NCBI GenBank assembly: GCA_046330415.1
Contig: JAXLSW010000010.1
Coordinates: forward strand, 124,001 to 188,000
From: RHKX01 sp046330415
Lineage (GTDB): Bacteria; Actinomycetota; Thermoleophilia; Solirubrobacterales; 70-9
Direction: 5' to 3'
Length of the DNA: 64,000 bases
Part shown: positions 33,352-42,267 of the stretch, one piece after another
Layout of the letters: each line of letters begins with the position of its first letter
How positions within the stretch are numbered: position 1 is the stretch's first letter
Program-made: the position numbers and the translations under genes
Notes under the pieces: model-generated
What the model was told of the DNA's origin: nothing
Databases searched by the model: none
Seen by the model: only the letters and a program-made list of their open reading frames with translations

Positions 33352-34622
33352 ATGCAGAGACCCCACAACACGCTCAAGGCGCCCATGAGGCCCACGATCC
33401 GGCGGGACCCCTGAGCCACCTGACGGTGCTCGATTTCACCCAGTTCCTCGCCGGCCCGTACGCGACTCAGGTCCTGGCCGACCTGGGGGCGACCGTGATC
33501 AAGCTCGAGTCGAGCAAGGGAGACATGACCCGCGGTGTGGCACCTCACTTCGTGGGGCCCAACAGCGCCTACTTCTGGAGCCTCAACCGCGGCAAGAAGA
33601 GCATCGTCATCGACCTCAAGGACGATCGGGGGAAGGATCTCTGCCTGCGGCTCGTCGAGCGCACGGACATCCTCGTTGAGAACTTCCGCCCTGGGGTGAT
33701 GGATCGCCTCGGCCTCGGCTACGAGACGCTGCGCGAGCGGAACCCCGGGCTCGTGTACTGCGCCATCAGCGGGTTCGGCCAGACGGGTCCGATGCGCGAG
33801 CGGCCTGCCTACGACGCGATCGTCCAGGCGATGTCGGGCACCATGAGCCTCACCGGTGAGCCCGATCGCCCGCCGGTGATCATCGGCCCGCCCGTCGGCG
33901 ACATCGTGGCCGGGCTCTACGGGATGATCGGCGCTCTGGCGGCCGTCGGCGAGCGCGATCGCACAGGGCACGGCCGCTACGTCGACGTCGCCATGTTCGA
34001 CTCGCAGCTGGCGACGCTGTCCTACCACGCCGTCTACCACCTGGTCTCCGGCATCGTTCCCGTCGCCCAGGGGCGGCGCCACGTGAGCCTTCCCACCTAC
34101 AGGTCCTACACCTGCGCCGATGGTGCGGACGTTTTCGTCACCGCGAACACCGAGGGGATGTGGGGGCTGCTGTGCGACGTGCTCGGCCTCTCGGAGCTGA
34201 AGACCGACCCCCGGTTCGTCGTCAACGCCGACCGGCTCGAGCACAAGGAGGAGCTCTGGGCGTTGCTCGAGGAGCGCTTCATGACCAGGCCCGCGCACGA
34301 GTGGGCGACCGCTCTGATGGAGGCCGGTGTCCCCGCCTCGGTGATCAACACCCTCGACCGGGCGTTCGCCGAGCCGCAGGCGGATGCGAGGGACATGGTC
34401 GTCCCGGTCGTGGACTCGCTCGGGAACCGGACCCGCACGGTCGCGAACCCGATAAAGCTCAGCGATCACGAGGCGGCCGAGCACACGGTTCCCCAGCTTG
34501 GCGAGCACTCGGCGGAGGTCCTTCGATCCGTGCTCGACATGAGCGCGGAGCAGATCGAGCCCCTAATCGAGGCCGGGGTCGTGAGCGAGGCGTCGGCCTC
34601 CGAGCCAGAGGACGAGGGCTGA
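33348..34622 (+). CDS. CaiB/BaiF family CoA-transferase
   Basis: The protein has 424 residues. It shows the family N-terminus 'VLDFTQFLAGPYATQVLADL', 'ENFRPGVMDRLGLGY', the catalytic Asp at about 156 ('PAYDAIVQAMSG') and the C-terminal 'GEHSAEVL' block. It moves CoA between an acyl-CoA and a dicarboxylate or other acid. In a maleamate/maleate pathway it could activate the C4 acid. It is inside the operon, next to a small DUF1330 gene. Confidence 0.9.
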   Translation: MNAETPQHAQGAHEAHDPAGPLSHLTVLDFTQFLAGPYATQVLADLGATVIKLESSKGDMTRGVAPHFVGPNSAYFWSLNRGKKSIVIDLKDDRGKDLCLRLVERTDILVENFRPGVMDRLGLGYETLRERNPGLVYCAISGFGQTGPMRERPAYDAIVQAMSGTMSLTGEPDRPPVIIGPPVGDIVAGLYGMIGALAAVGERDRTGHGRYVDVAMFDSQLATLSYHAVYHLVSGIVPVAQGRRHVSLPTYRSYTCADGADVFVTANTEGMWGLLCDVLGLSELKTDPRFVVNADRLEHKEELWALLEERFMTRPAHEWATALMEAGVPASVINTLDRAFAEPQADARDMVVPVVDSLGNRTRTVANPIKLSDHEAAEHTVPQLGEHSAEVLRSVLDMSAEQIEPLIEAGVVSEASASEPEDEG

Positions 34623-34624
34623 CG

Positions 34625-34930
34625 ATGGCCGTCTACGTGATCTCGGACGTCACGGTCCTCGACGAGGACGCGTTCGTCGCCTACAAGGAGGCGGTCCCGG
34701 CGGTGCTCGCCGCCCACGACGTCGAGTACGTGGTCCGCGGCGGCCGGCCGACCCAGCTCGAGGGCAGCTGGGACACGGAGCGCGTCGTCGTCCTGCGCTT
34801 TCGCGATCGCGAGCACGTCGATCGCTGGTACGAGTCACCCGAGTACCAGCACCTGGTGTCCCTGCGGCAGGGTGCGGCGGAGGTCTCGGCTGTGGTGGTC
34901 GATGGTTACGAGCGGGAAGCGAAGAGCTAA
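34625..34930 (+). CDS. DUF1330 domain protein
   Basis: The protein has 101 residues forming one dimeric alpha/beta-barrel domain with 'VVLRFRDREHVDRWYESPEY'. Members are stress- or catabolism-linked small proteins of unknown reaction. It starts 2 bases after the CoA-transferase stop. Confidence 0.85.
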   Translation: MAVYVISDVTVLDEDAFVAYKEAVPAVLAAHDVEYVVRGGRPTQLEGSWDTERVVVLRFRDREHVDRWYESPEYQHLVSLRQGAAEVSAVVVDGYEREAKS

Positions 34931-34945
34931 GCAAGGAGAACTCGA

Positions 34946-35584
34946 ATGACGGATGAGAAGGAGTCGCAGGAGCAGGTCAAGTTCGGTGGCAGCCTCGCCC
35001 GAGGAAGCACCCCCGCGGTCATCGTCGTCGATCTGACGATCGGCTTCACCGATCCCAAGGGCACGTTCGGCTCAGACCTCGACGACGTCGTGGAGCAGAC
35101 GGTCCGGGTCCTCGAAGCGGCCCGGGAGCGCGGTCACCTGGTGATCTACTCGACGGTCGGCTACGACCCGAGCCTGCGCGACGTGAACGTTCCGATCCAG
35201 AAGGCTCCGGCCGCGACGAAGATGCTCAACGGCATGGACGCATCCATCCTCGACCCCCGCCTCGGCAGGCGTGAGGAGGAGGTCGTGATCCACAAGCGCG
35301 CGCCGTCGGCGTTGTTCGGCACGTCCGTGCCCGCGCTCCTGCTGGGCAACCACATCGACACGGTCGTGCTCTGCGGCGCGGTGACCAGCGGCTGCATCCG
35401 GGCGACGTGCGTGGACCTCTACTCCTACGAGATGCCGACCCTGATCCCGCTGCAGTGCGTCGGCGATCGTGAGCAGGCTCCGCACGAGGCCAACCTCTAC
35501 GACATGCAGGCCAAGTACGCGGACGTCATCGACGTCGAGGACGCGATCGGGTACCTGCGCGACACCGGTGCCGATGCCGGCTGA
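34946..35584 (+). CDS. Isochorismatase-family amidohydrolase (candidate maleamate amidase)
   Basis: The protein has 212 residues. The catalytic triad is Asp29 ('VVDLTIGF'), Lys117 ('VIHKRAPSALFGT') and Cys150 ('VTSGCIRATCVDLYSY'). The 'SGC-x-RAT' form is that of N-carbamoylsarcosine amidohydrolase and maleamate amidohydrolase (NicF). NicF converts maleamate to maleate and ammonia, the step after deformylation. AAGGAG precedes the ATG. Downstream overlap with the amidase gene is eleven bases. Confidence 0.85.
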   Translation: MTDEKESQEQVKFGGSLARGSTPAVIVVDLTIGFTDPKGTFGSDLDDVVEQTVRVLEAARERGHLVIYSTVGYDPSLRDVNVPIQKAPAATKMLNGMDASILDPRLGRREEEVVIHKRAPSALFGTSVPALLLGNHIDTVVLCGAVTSGCIRATCVDLYSYEMPTLIPLQCVGDREQAPHEANLYDMQAKYADVIDVEDAIGYLRDTGADAG

Positions 35585-37043
35585 GCCGGCTGAGCCGATG
35601 CCGGCCGACGCAGGGCCGCTGCGCTCACCGCTGCTCGCCCTCGACGCCGTCGCCCTCGTCGAGGGCTACCGCTCCCGCCGGATCTCGCCGGTCGAGGTGG
35701 TGGACGCGGTCCTGGATCAGATCGAGGCGTACAACCCGACCCTGAACGCGTTCGTCACCGTGAGCGGCGAGGCGGCGCGAGAGCAGGCGAGGTCGGCCGA
35801 ACGCGCGTACCGCGAAGGCGGGGATCACCACCCGCCGCTGCTCGGCGTTCCCTACTCCGTCAAGGACACGATCCTGACCGCGGGCGTGCGGACGACGATG
35901 GGCTCGCGAACGCTCGCCGAGTGGGTCCCGGCCGTCGATGCCCCGGTGGTCGAGCGGATGCGCGCGGCCGGGGCGATCTTCCTCGGCAAGACCAACACCC
36001 CCGAGTTCGGCTGGAAGCTGGAGACGACCAACCCGCTGGTCGGTACGACGCGCAACCCGTGGGATCCGGCGCTGACCCCGGGCGGCTCGAGCGGCGGGGC
36101 CGCGGTCGCGGTCGCGATGGGCATGGGCCCGATCGCCATCGCCTCCGACACGGCCGGCTCGATCCGGGTGCCGGGGTCGTTCTGCGGGGTCGTCGGGTAC
36201 AAGCCCTCGTTCGGGCGCATCCCGTTCGCGCCCGGCGGGCCGATCGAGTCGCTGGGCCATGTCGGGGTGCTGGCGCGCTCCGTCCGCGACGTCGCCCTCG
36301 TGCTCGAGACGACGGCCGGCCCCGACGAGCGCGACCGCTTCAGCCTCACGGGACCCGTGCCGCCGTTCGCGGCCGAGCTCGAGCCGGCGGCAGGCCCCCT
36401 GAGCGCGGCGTGGAGCGAGGACCTCGGGTTCGCGCCGGTGGAGTCGGCGACGGTGGAGATCTCCGAGCGTGCAGCCCGCGATCTCGCCCCCTCGGCCTGG
36501 GAGCTGTCGGAGCTCGAGCTGAGCGTGGAGGATCCGATCGAATGCATCGAGGTGCTGCTCGCCGCGGCGATGGCCGCGGCGGCCGGTGACTCGCTCGACG
36601 AGGTGAGATCCGTGATCGATCCCGAGCGCCTCGAGGTCGTCGAGCGGGGGCTGCAGACGAGCGGTGCCGCCGTCGCCGGCGTCAACACGCGGCGGGCCGC
36701 GCTCGTCGAGGCTCTGCGGGTCGCGTTCGGCGATCGGGACCTGATCGTCACCCCGGCGGTGCCGCTGCCACCGTTCGCCGCCGGGCAGACCGCGCCGGAT
36801 GCCGTCGGCGGCAGGGCCACGCCGTGGCTTCGGTGGGGTGGTCTCAGCTACCCGTTCAACCTCACCGGCCAGCCCGCCATCTCCCTGCCGTGTGGTCTCG
36901 ACGCTCGCGGGCTGCCTGTCGGGATGCAGCTGGTCGGCCGCCAGCACGCCGATTCGACCGTCCTGTGCGCGGCGGCCGCGGTCGAGCGGGCCATGCCGTG
37001 GGCGGATCGCTGGCCGGCGTCGATCGCCGAGCCGGGCACCTGA
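35574..37043 (+). CDS. Amidase signature family enzyme
   Basis: About 489 residues. Ser-Ser-Lys triad: Lys at about 97 ('GVPYSVKDTI'), the 'TPGGSSGGAAVAVA' loop (about 170) and the nucleophile in 'SDTAGSIRVPGS' (about 195). It hydrolyses a small amide. In this setting it may release a carboxylate from an aromatic or aliphatic amide such as a pyridine carboxamide. ATG 35574 overlaps the upstream stop; ATG 35598 is an alternative start. Confidence 0.87.
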   Translation: MPAEPAEPMPADAGPLRSPLLALDAVALVEGYRSRRISPVEVVDAVLDQIEAYNPTLNAFVTVSGEAAREQARSAERAYREGGDHHPPLLGVPYSVKDTILTAGVRTTMGSRTLAEWVPAVDAPVVERMRAAGAIFLGKTNTPEFGWKLETTNPLVGTTRNPWDPALTPGGSSGGAAVAVAMGMGPIAIASDTAGSIRVPGSFCGVVGYKPSFGRIPFAPGGPIESLGHVGVLARSVRDVALVLETTAGPDERDRFSLTGPVPPFAAELEPAAGPLSAAWSEDLGFAPVESATVEISERAARDLAPSAWELSELELSVEDPIECIEVLLAAAMAAAAGDSLDEVRSVIDPERLEVVERGLQTSGAAVAGVNTRRAALVEALRVAFGDRDLIVTPAVPLPPFAAGQTAPDAVGGRATPWLRWGGLSYPFNLTGQPAISLPCGLDARGLPVGMQLVGRQHADSTVLCAAAAVERAMPWADRWPASIAEPGT

Positions 37044-37975
37044 TGAGCGCGGTCACCCCTTGGAAGGTGGCCGTGGAGGAGCACGTGATGCTGCCCGAGG
37101 GTCCGACGGACGCGTTGCTCGCGTTCATGGACGAATCCGCGATCGAGCGGATGATCCTCTCCCCGGGGGGACCCGGTGTGCAGGCCGAGGCGGATCCGGT
37201 GCGCGCGGCGGTCGAGGCCCGAGCGGCCAACGACGCGATGGCCGATGCCATCGCCGGGCATCCCGATCGCTGGAGCGCCTTCGCCACCCTGCCGATGCAG
37301 GATCCCGATGCCGCCTGCGAGGAGCTCGAACGCGCCGTCGCCGAGCTCGGTCTCTGCGGGCCGCTGGTCAACGGCTACAGCGCCGCCGCTGACCCCGAGT
37401 CGGCCCTCTACTACGACGACCGCAGATACGACGACTTCTGGGAGCGGCTGCAGGACCTCGGGGTCCCCTTCTACCTGCACCCTCGCGACCCGCTGCCGAG
37501 CCAGCAGCGCGCCTACGAGGGACACCCCGAGCTGCTCGGCGCGGCGTGGGGCTTCGGCGCGGAGACGGCCCTCCATGCGCTGCGGCTGATCGTCGGTGGC
37601 GTCTTCGACAGGTTCCCGCGGGTGCAGATCGTGCTGGGACACCTCGGCGAGACGCTTCCGTTCGCCATCGGTCGCACGGCGGCTCGGCTGCGCGACCAGA
37701 CTCTGGACATCGCCAAACCGGTCGATGCATACTTCCGCGAGCACTTCCACGTGACGACCAGCGGACACTTCAACGAACCGGCCTTGGTCGCCTCGATCAT
37801 GGAGATGGGGGTCGACCGAGTCATGTTCGCCCTGGACCATCCTTTCGCCGACGCCGCCGTGGGTAACGCATGGTTCGACGCCCTCGACCTCGAGCCCGCC
37901 GACCGGGAGCTGCTCGGCCGGGACAACGCGATGCGGCTCTTCGGCCTCGGGGGAAGGGGGGAGGCGACCGCATGA
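37043..37975 (+). CDS. Amidohydrolase-2 family decarboxylase (PicC / gamma-resorcylate decarboxylase type)
   Basis: The protein has 310 residues. Metal and catalytic residues follow the gamma-resorcylate decarboxylase pattern: Glu12-x-His14 ('VAVEEHVM'), His146 ('YLHPRDP'), His200 ('VLGHLGE') and Asp265 ('ALDHPF'). The His-His spacing of 54 equals that family. The type removes CO2 from hydroxylated aromatic acids. PicC, the 3,6-dihydroxypicolinate decarboxylase that gives 2,5-dihydroxypyridine, belongs to it. Placed in an operon with a NicX-like enzyme, this is a fitting role, but substrate is inferred. It overlaps both neighbours (ATGA). Confidence 0.8.
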   Translation: MSAVTPWKVAVEEHVMLPEGPTDALLAFMDESAIERMILSPGGPGVQAEADPVRAAVEARAANDAMADAIAGHPDRWSAFATLPMQDPDAACEELERAVAELGLCGPLVNGYSAAADPESALYYDDRRYDDFWERLQDLGVPFYLHPRDPLPSQQRAYEGHPELLGAAWGFGAETALHALRLIVGGVFDRFPRVQIVLGHLGETLPFAIGRTAARLRDQTLDIAKPVDAYFREHFHVTTSGHFNEPALVASIMEMGVDRVMFALDHPFADAAVGNAWFDALDLEPADRELLGRDNAMRLFGLGGRGEATA

Positions 37976-39079
37976 GGGAGGTGCTGGAGGAGCTTCAGGA
38001 GTGGAGCGAGGCGGGAGAGCGGATCGCGGTCGCGACCGTCGTCCGCACCCGCCGTTCGGCACCGCGGCCCCCCGGGGCGAAGATGGCGATCAACGAACGC
38101 AGCGAGATCGCCGGGGCGGTCTCCGGCGGCTGCGTCGAGGGCGCCGTCGCCGAGGCGGCGCTCGATCTGCTGCGGGGCGGCAGTGGGCCGCGGATGCTCA
38201 GCTTCGGGATCGCCGATTCCGAGGCCTGGGACGTCGGCTTGCCCTGCGGCGGGGAGATCGACGTCTTCGTCGAGGGGCATGACGCGATGAGCGACGCGAG
38301 CCCGCAGGCCGAGCTCGCCAGGCTCGCGAGCGAGGGCGCTCGCGGGGCGCTGGCGACCGTGGTCGGGCCGGAAGGCCACCCGGAGATCGGGCGGAAGCTG
38401 CTGGTGCGCGAGGACGGCTCGATCTCGGGAGGGCTGGGCGCGGATGCGCTCGACGAGGCGGCGGGAGCGGCCGGTGAGGAGCTGCTGTGGGCAGAGCGCT
38501 CGGAGCTGCGCGAGCTCGAGGGCGCCGAGGTGTTCTTCGAGGTCGTCGGCCCGGCGCCGCGGATCTTCGTCCTCGGCGCGGTCGATTACACGGCCGCGCT
38601 CTGCAAGCTCGCCGATGCGACGGGCTGGCGCCCCTACGTATGTGACCCGCGGACCGCGTTCGCGACCCGGGATCGTTTCCCCGAGGCGGAGGAGGTGATC
38701 GCCGCCTGGCCGGACAGAGCGTTCGAGCGGCGACAGCATCGACCGCGCGACCTACATCGTCGTCCTGCCCACGACGCCAAGCTCGATGACGCCGCGCTCA
38801 GGATCGCGCTCCGGTCGGAGGCCGCCTACGTCGGTGCGATGGGCGGCCGCTGCGCACCAGGCGGACCGCCGCGAGCTGCTGGAAGGCGGGGCTCACCGAG
38901 GCCGAGCTCGAGCGTCTCGCGGCGCCGGTCGGCCTCGACCTGGGAGCAACCAGCCCCGAGGAGACGGCGCTCTCGATCCTCGCCGAGGTGGTCGCGGTCC
39001 GAAACCACCGGGAGGGCAGGAGGGGCTGTGCAACTCCAACGGGCGGATCCACCCCGTCCCTGACGAGGCCGGGGCGTGA
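37972..39079 (+). pseudogene. xdhC: XdhC/CoxI family molybdenum-hydroxylase maturation protein, frameshifted
   Basis: The first 250 residues are normal ('RTRRSAPRPPGAKMAI', 'GAVSGGCVEGAVAEA', 'YVCDPRTAF'). After about 38725 the family sequence continues only by switching frames: 'DRATYIVVLP' in one, 'LDDAALRIALRSEAAYVGAM' in another, then further changes until a stop at 39077-39079. At least three indels are needed. XdhC proteins insert or sulfurate the Mo cofactor in xanthine-dehydrogenase-type enzymes. The restored gene would overlap the MocA-like gene by four bases, so the breaks may be sequence errors. Confidence 0.8.
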
Positions 39080-39666
39080 TCGCAGGCCTCGTGCTCGCCG
39101 CGGGCGAGGGGAGGCGGTTCGGCGGTGCCAAGCTCGCGGCTGAGCTCGAGGGGGAGTCGGTGCTCGACCACGCGGTCGCCGCGATGCTCGGCGTGCCGGC
39201 CATCGAGCGGGTCGTCGTGGTGCTCGGAGCCCACGCCGAGAAGGTGCTCGCGAGCTCCGACCTCTCCGAGGTCGAATGGGTCGTCTGCGAGCAATGGAAG
39301 GAGGGGATCGCCGCCTCGCTTCGCACCGGGGTGCAGACCCTCGCGGATGCGGATGCCGAGGCGATCGTGATCACGCTCGGGGATGAGCCGTTGATCACCG
39401 CGCAGGCGATCGCGGCGATCGTCGACCGGATCGATACCCCGGCGCCGGCGGTCCGCGCGACCTACGACGGGCGCCCCGGCCACCCGGTGCTGATCAAGCG
39501 GGAGCTGTTCTCCGAGGTGGGCCGGCTGCACGGCGACGAGGGTGCCCGCGGCCTCCTCACGGCGACCGGGGCCCTCGAGGTCGAGTGCGGTCAGCTCTGC
39601 CGGCCAGACGACATCGACGAGCCGGAGGACTTGCGGCGGATATCCGCCATCGCTCGCGGGGAGTGA
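39076..39666 (+). CDS. MocA/MobA-like molybdenum cofactor nucleotidyltransferase
   Basis: The protein has 196 residues, GTG start. The NTP-transfer motif is 'LVLAAGEGRRFGGAK', with 'LGDEPLITAQAIAAI' (metal-binding Asp) and 'GRPGHPVLIKRELF'. MocA adds CMP to the Mo cofactor to form the MCD used by CoxL-type enzymes. It is the last gene of the ring-cleavage operon, after xdhC, and thus serves the hydroxylase encoded in the same locus. Confidence 0.88.
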   Translation: MIAGLVLAAGEGRRFGGAKLAAELEGESVLDHAVAAMLGVPAIERVVVVLGAHAEKVLASSDLSEVEWVVCEQWKEGIAASLRTGVQTLADADAEAIVITLGDEPLITAQAIAAIVDRIDTPAPAVRATYDGRPGHPVLIKRELFSEVGRLHGDEGARGLLTATGALEVECGQLCRPDDIDEPEDLRRISAIARGE

Positions 39667-39673
39667 CCTGGCG

Positions 39674-40310
39674 TCACTTCTTCTTTCCCCCGTTGCGCTT
39701 CGCCTTCACCTTGAAGGTCGCCTTCGCGGGTGACGCGTCGGTGTTGCCGCCGGCGTCCGTCGCGCGGACCTCGAGTGTGTGCTTGCCCTTCTTCAGCTTC
39801 TTCAGGGTGTGAGGCGACGAGCAGCGGACGAAGGCGCCCTTGTCCACCTTGCACTCGAAGGTGGAGCCCGTCTCAGTCGCGGTGAACTTGAAGGTCGGCG
39901 TCGGGTCCTTCGTCTTCTTCACCGGCTTGAGCAGGGTCGTGTCCGGAGGTGTCGTGTCGCTCGGCGGCGCGACGCTCGATTCGACGTAGGTGAAGGACGC
40001 CGAGCACGCCGAGGGGCCGTCGCCGTCCCCGGGGTCCACGACCTGAGCCGTCAGCGTCGTGGATGAGTTGTCGGCGACGCTGATCGAGATGCCCGATCCG
40101 GAGAAGGTCGCGGCGGATCCGCTCGCGATCGGGGAGCCGGTGCAGCTTCCGCTCGCGTAGAGGTTCACGGTCGAGCCGCTCGGTGCGGTGCCGCTGATCT
40201 CGGGGTTGTTGTCGTTGCCACCCGAGGCGGGGTTGGAACCGGTGATCGAAGGGGTGGCCGGCAGTGACGGGTCGTCGTTGCTCTCGCACGCGGTGATGGC
40301 GAGCGCCTGC
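39674..40310 (-). CDS. Ig-like domain surface protein, 5'-truncated
   Basis: The frame reads well from about 40310 down to the stop at 39674: two Ig-like modules ('SITGSNPASGG', 'SGTAPSGSTVNLYASGSCTG', then 'FECKVDKGAFVRCSSP' and 'RATDAGGNTDASPAKATF') and a Lys-rich end. No start codon, signal peptide or anchor is visible; upstream the strand is taken by the divergent hemerythrin gene. The N-terminal part seems lost by deletion or misassembly. The second module closely resembles the Ig-like unit in the proteins at 13.3 and 53.7 kb. Confidence 0.6.
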
Positions 40311-40318
40311 GGCTGGAG

Positions 40319-40873
40319 ATGCCCTGGGACGAGTCGACGCGTCCGCGGCGGCGGAGTCCGGTCCCGGGTCACATACACGGAGCGCGGCCGCGAGGTCGGC
40401 AAGCACCTGATCGACGTCCACGACCATCTCCGCCATGAGCTTCGGGAGCTGCGCTCCTGATCGAGCAGGTGCGCGAGGGGGCGCGGAGCGCGGGGAGGCT
40501 CGAAGGGGAGCTCAACCGGATGGCGATGCGCCAGAACGACTGGACGCTGGGAGCGTTCTGCTCGCGCTACTGCGTCGCGGTCGCAGGCCACCACAACCTC
40601 GAGGACGTCTCCGTCTTCCCGCACCTGCAGCGCGCCGAGCCCGCGCTCGAGGAGGTCATCGACCGGCTCGCCGACGAGCACCTGGCCATCGGCGACGCGC
40701 TCGCCGCGGTCGACCGGGCGCTCGTCGCCCACATCAACGACCCGGCCGACTTCGAGCCGCTGCAGATCACCGTCGACGCCCTCACCGACGCGCTGCTCTC
40801 CCACCTCTCCTACGAGGAGCGCGAGCTTGTCGAGCCCCTCGCCCGCGTCGGTTTCATGCCGGGGCAGGTCTGA
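40319..40873 (+). pseudogene. Hemerythrin HHE domain protein, frameshifted
   Basis: The family sequence is spread over frames: 'MPWDESTRP' from 40319, 'YTERGREVGKHLIDVHDHL' from about 40375, and, after a shift near 40454, an open frame to 40873 with 'MRQNDWTLGAFCSRYC', 'GHHNLEDVSVFPHL', 'LADEHLAIGD' and 'LSHLSYEERELVEPL'. The iron-binding His and Glu residues of a hemerythrin are present. Two indels break it. The role would be oxygen or nitric oxide sensing or storage. The first 70 bases lie against the truncated Ig-like gene on the other strand. Confidence 0.7.
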
Positions 40874-40888
40874 GCACGGCCGGTCGGC

Positions 40889-41671
40889 TTACGGGGCAAG
40901 CGCCTCGCGGAGGAAGTCCACGTCGGCCCTCAGCTTCGCGACCGGGTCGCGCGGCGTCTCGACGATCGACGGCGCCCCGGCGGCCCGGACCATGTGGCGG
41001 AGGACGTCGAGGTCGATCTGGCCCTCGCCGATCGTCGCGTAGCGATCAGCCGGTCCCCGGCCGGGTCGCGCGAGTCGTTGACGTGCATCAGGTCGATGCC
41101 GCCCGTGATCGCTCGCGCGCGCTCCACCGCGTCGCTCAGGTCCTCGCCCGCGGCGTGGGCGTGGCAGGTGTCGAAGCAGAAGCCGAGCGGGAGGTCGCTG
41201 TCGGCCCCGCTGTCGCCTCCCAGAGCCGCGCCAGCGCGTCGAAACGCCGGGCGACCGCGTTGTCGCCCGCCGGCGGTGTTCTCGAGGTAGACGGGTACCT
41301 CGCTCTCGAGCATCTCCAGCGTCCGCGGCCAGCGTCCGAAGCCGTTTTCGATGCCGTCCTCGGCGTGGCCCGGGTGGACGATCACGGCGAGCGCCCCGAT
41401 CTCGGCCGCGGCGTCGCACGTCTGCTGCAGGATCTTGCGGGAGCCGTAGCGGACGTTCGGCTTCGGCGAGCAGACGTTGATCAGGTAGGGAGCGTGGACG
41501 TAGATGCCGACCTCGGATGCCTTCAGCTCATCGGCATCGTCGCGCGGCGGCGGCTTCTCCCAGCCCTGTGGGTTGGAAGAGCTGGATGCGCTCGGCGCCG
41601 ACGGTGGCGGCCTCGGCGAGCGGGTCGTCTCCCTGCACGTGTGCGCCGATCGGCTGGCTGCTCGTGGGCAT
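40889..41671 (-). pseudogene. nfo: Endonuclease IV (AP endonuclease), frameshifted
   Basis: Starting at ATG 41671, the pieces in order are 'IGAHVQGDDPLAEAATVGAE', 'DADELKASEVGIYVHAPYLI', 'AVIVHPGHAEDGIENGFGRW', 'VPVYLENTAGG', 'LPLGFCFDTCHAHAAGEDLS', 'DLMHVNDSRDP', and after another shift 'IGEGQIDLDVLRHMV' to the stop at 40889. These are the zinc-site motifs of endonuclease IV, which cuts DNA at abasic sites. At least four indels separate them. The conservation of every motif argues for sequencing error rather than decay. Confidence 0.78.
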
Positions 41672-41755
41672 GGGGCGAGCATACGAGCGCGTTCGCGTCC
41701 CCCGCATCGGATAACCTCGCCGCGTCGTCCGAAGGGTGAACGGAGGTTTCCGTCG

Positions 41756-42252
41756 ATGAGGGGTTCGAGAACGTGGTCCTGTCGGTTGGCGCGGGGGGGG
41801 GGGGGGGGGGGGGGGGTGCGCTGGTCGCGGCGTGGCTGCTGGTCGCGTGCGGAGAGGAGGGGACGACACGGCTGCGGACGTCGACCTCGATCAGACGACG
41901 GTGACCTCGAACCTCGAGGAGGCCGGATACGCGGTTGCCGAAGACGGAACCGGGGCCAATCGGCACTGCCGGGACTGGTCGACGTCGACTTCGCCACCGG
42001 TCCCGACAGCGGGTTCGACAGCGCCCTGCAGGTCAGCGGCGGCGGCCTGCGGCCATTCGATCCCGCCGATCTCTCCGGGACCGGCTTCGTGCTTCTCTAC
42101 TCCGACGCTGATGCCGCGGCTGCCGCCGAGCGACAGCATCGGCGACGGTCCCGGCCAGCAGCTCGAGGGCAACGCGCTCTTCATCTACGGCAGCGGGCTC
42201 GGGCCGCCTCCAGGAGTTCACCGACATGGTGGACGCGGCGACGGGGCAGTAG
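41756..42252 (+). pseudogene. Small lipoprotein with poly-G tract in its signal region, frameshifted
   Basis: ATG 41756 opens 'MRGSRTWSCRLARG', then 24 Gs, then in another frame 'ALVAAWLLVACGEEG', a lipoprotein signal with lipobox LVAC. Further pieces are 'VDLDQTTVTSNLEEAGYAV', 'VDVDFATGPDSGFDSALQVS' and 'DMVDAATGQ' before a stop at 42250-42252. I do not know the family. At least three frame changes are needed. The G-tract length decides whether the signal peptide is in frame with the start. Confidence 0.5.
41793..41816 (+). repeat. Homopolymer of 24 G
   Basis: 24 consecutive G bases lie within the signal-peptide region of the lipoprotein gene. Either the length is an assembly artefact or it is a slippery, possibly phase-variable tract. 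Confidence 0.9.
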
Positions 42253-42267
42253 CTCCGGGGCACCTCG

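Noticed and set aside
41793..41816. G-quadruplex regulatory element
   Set aside because: A single 24-G run in an error-prone stretch cannot be taken as a designed quadruplex.
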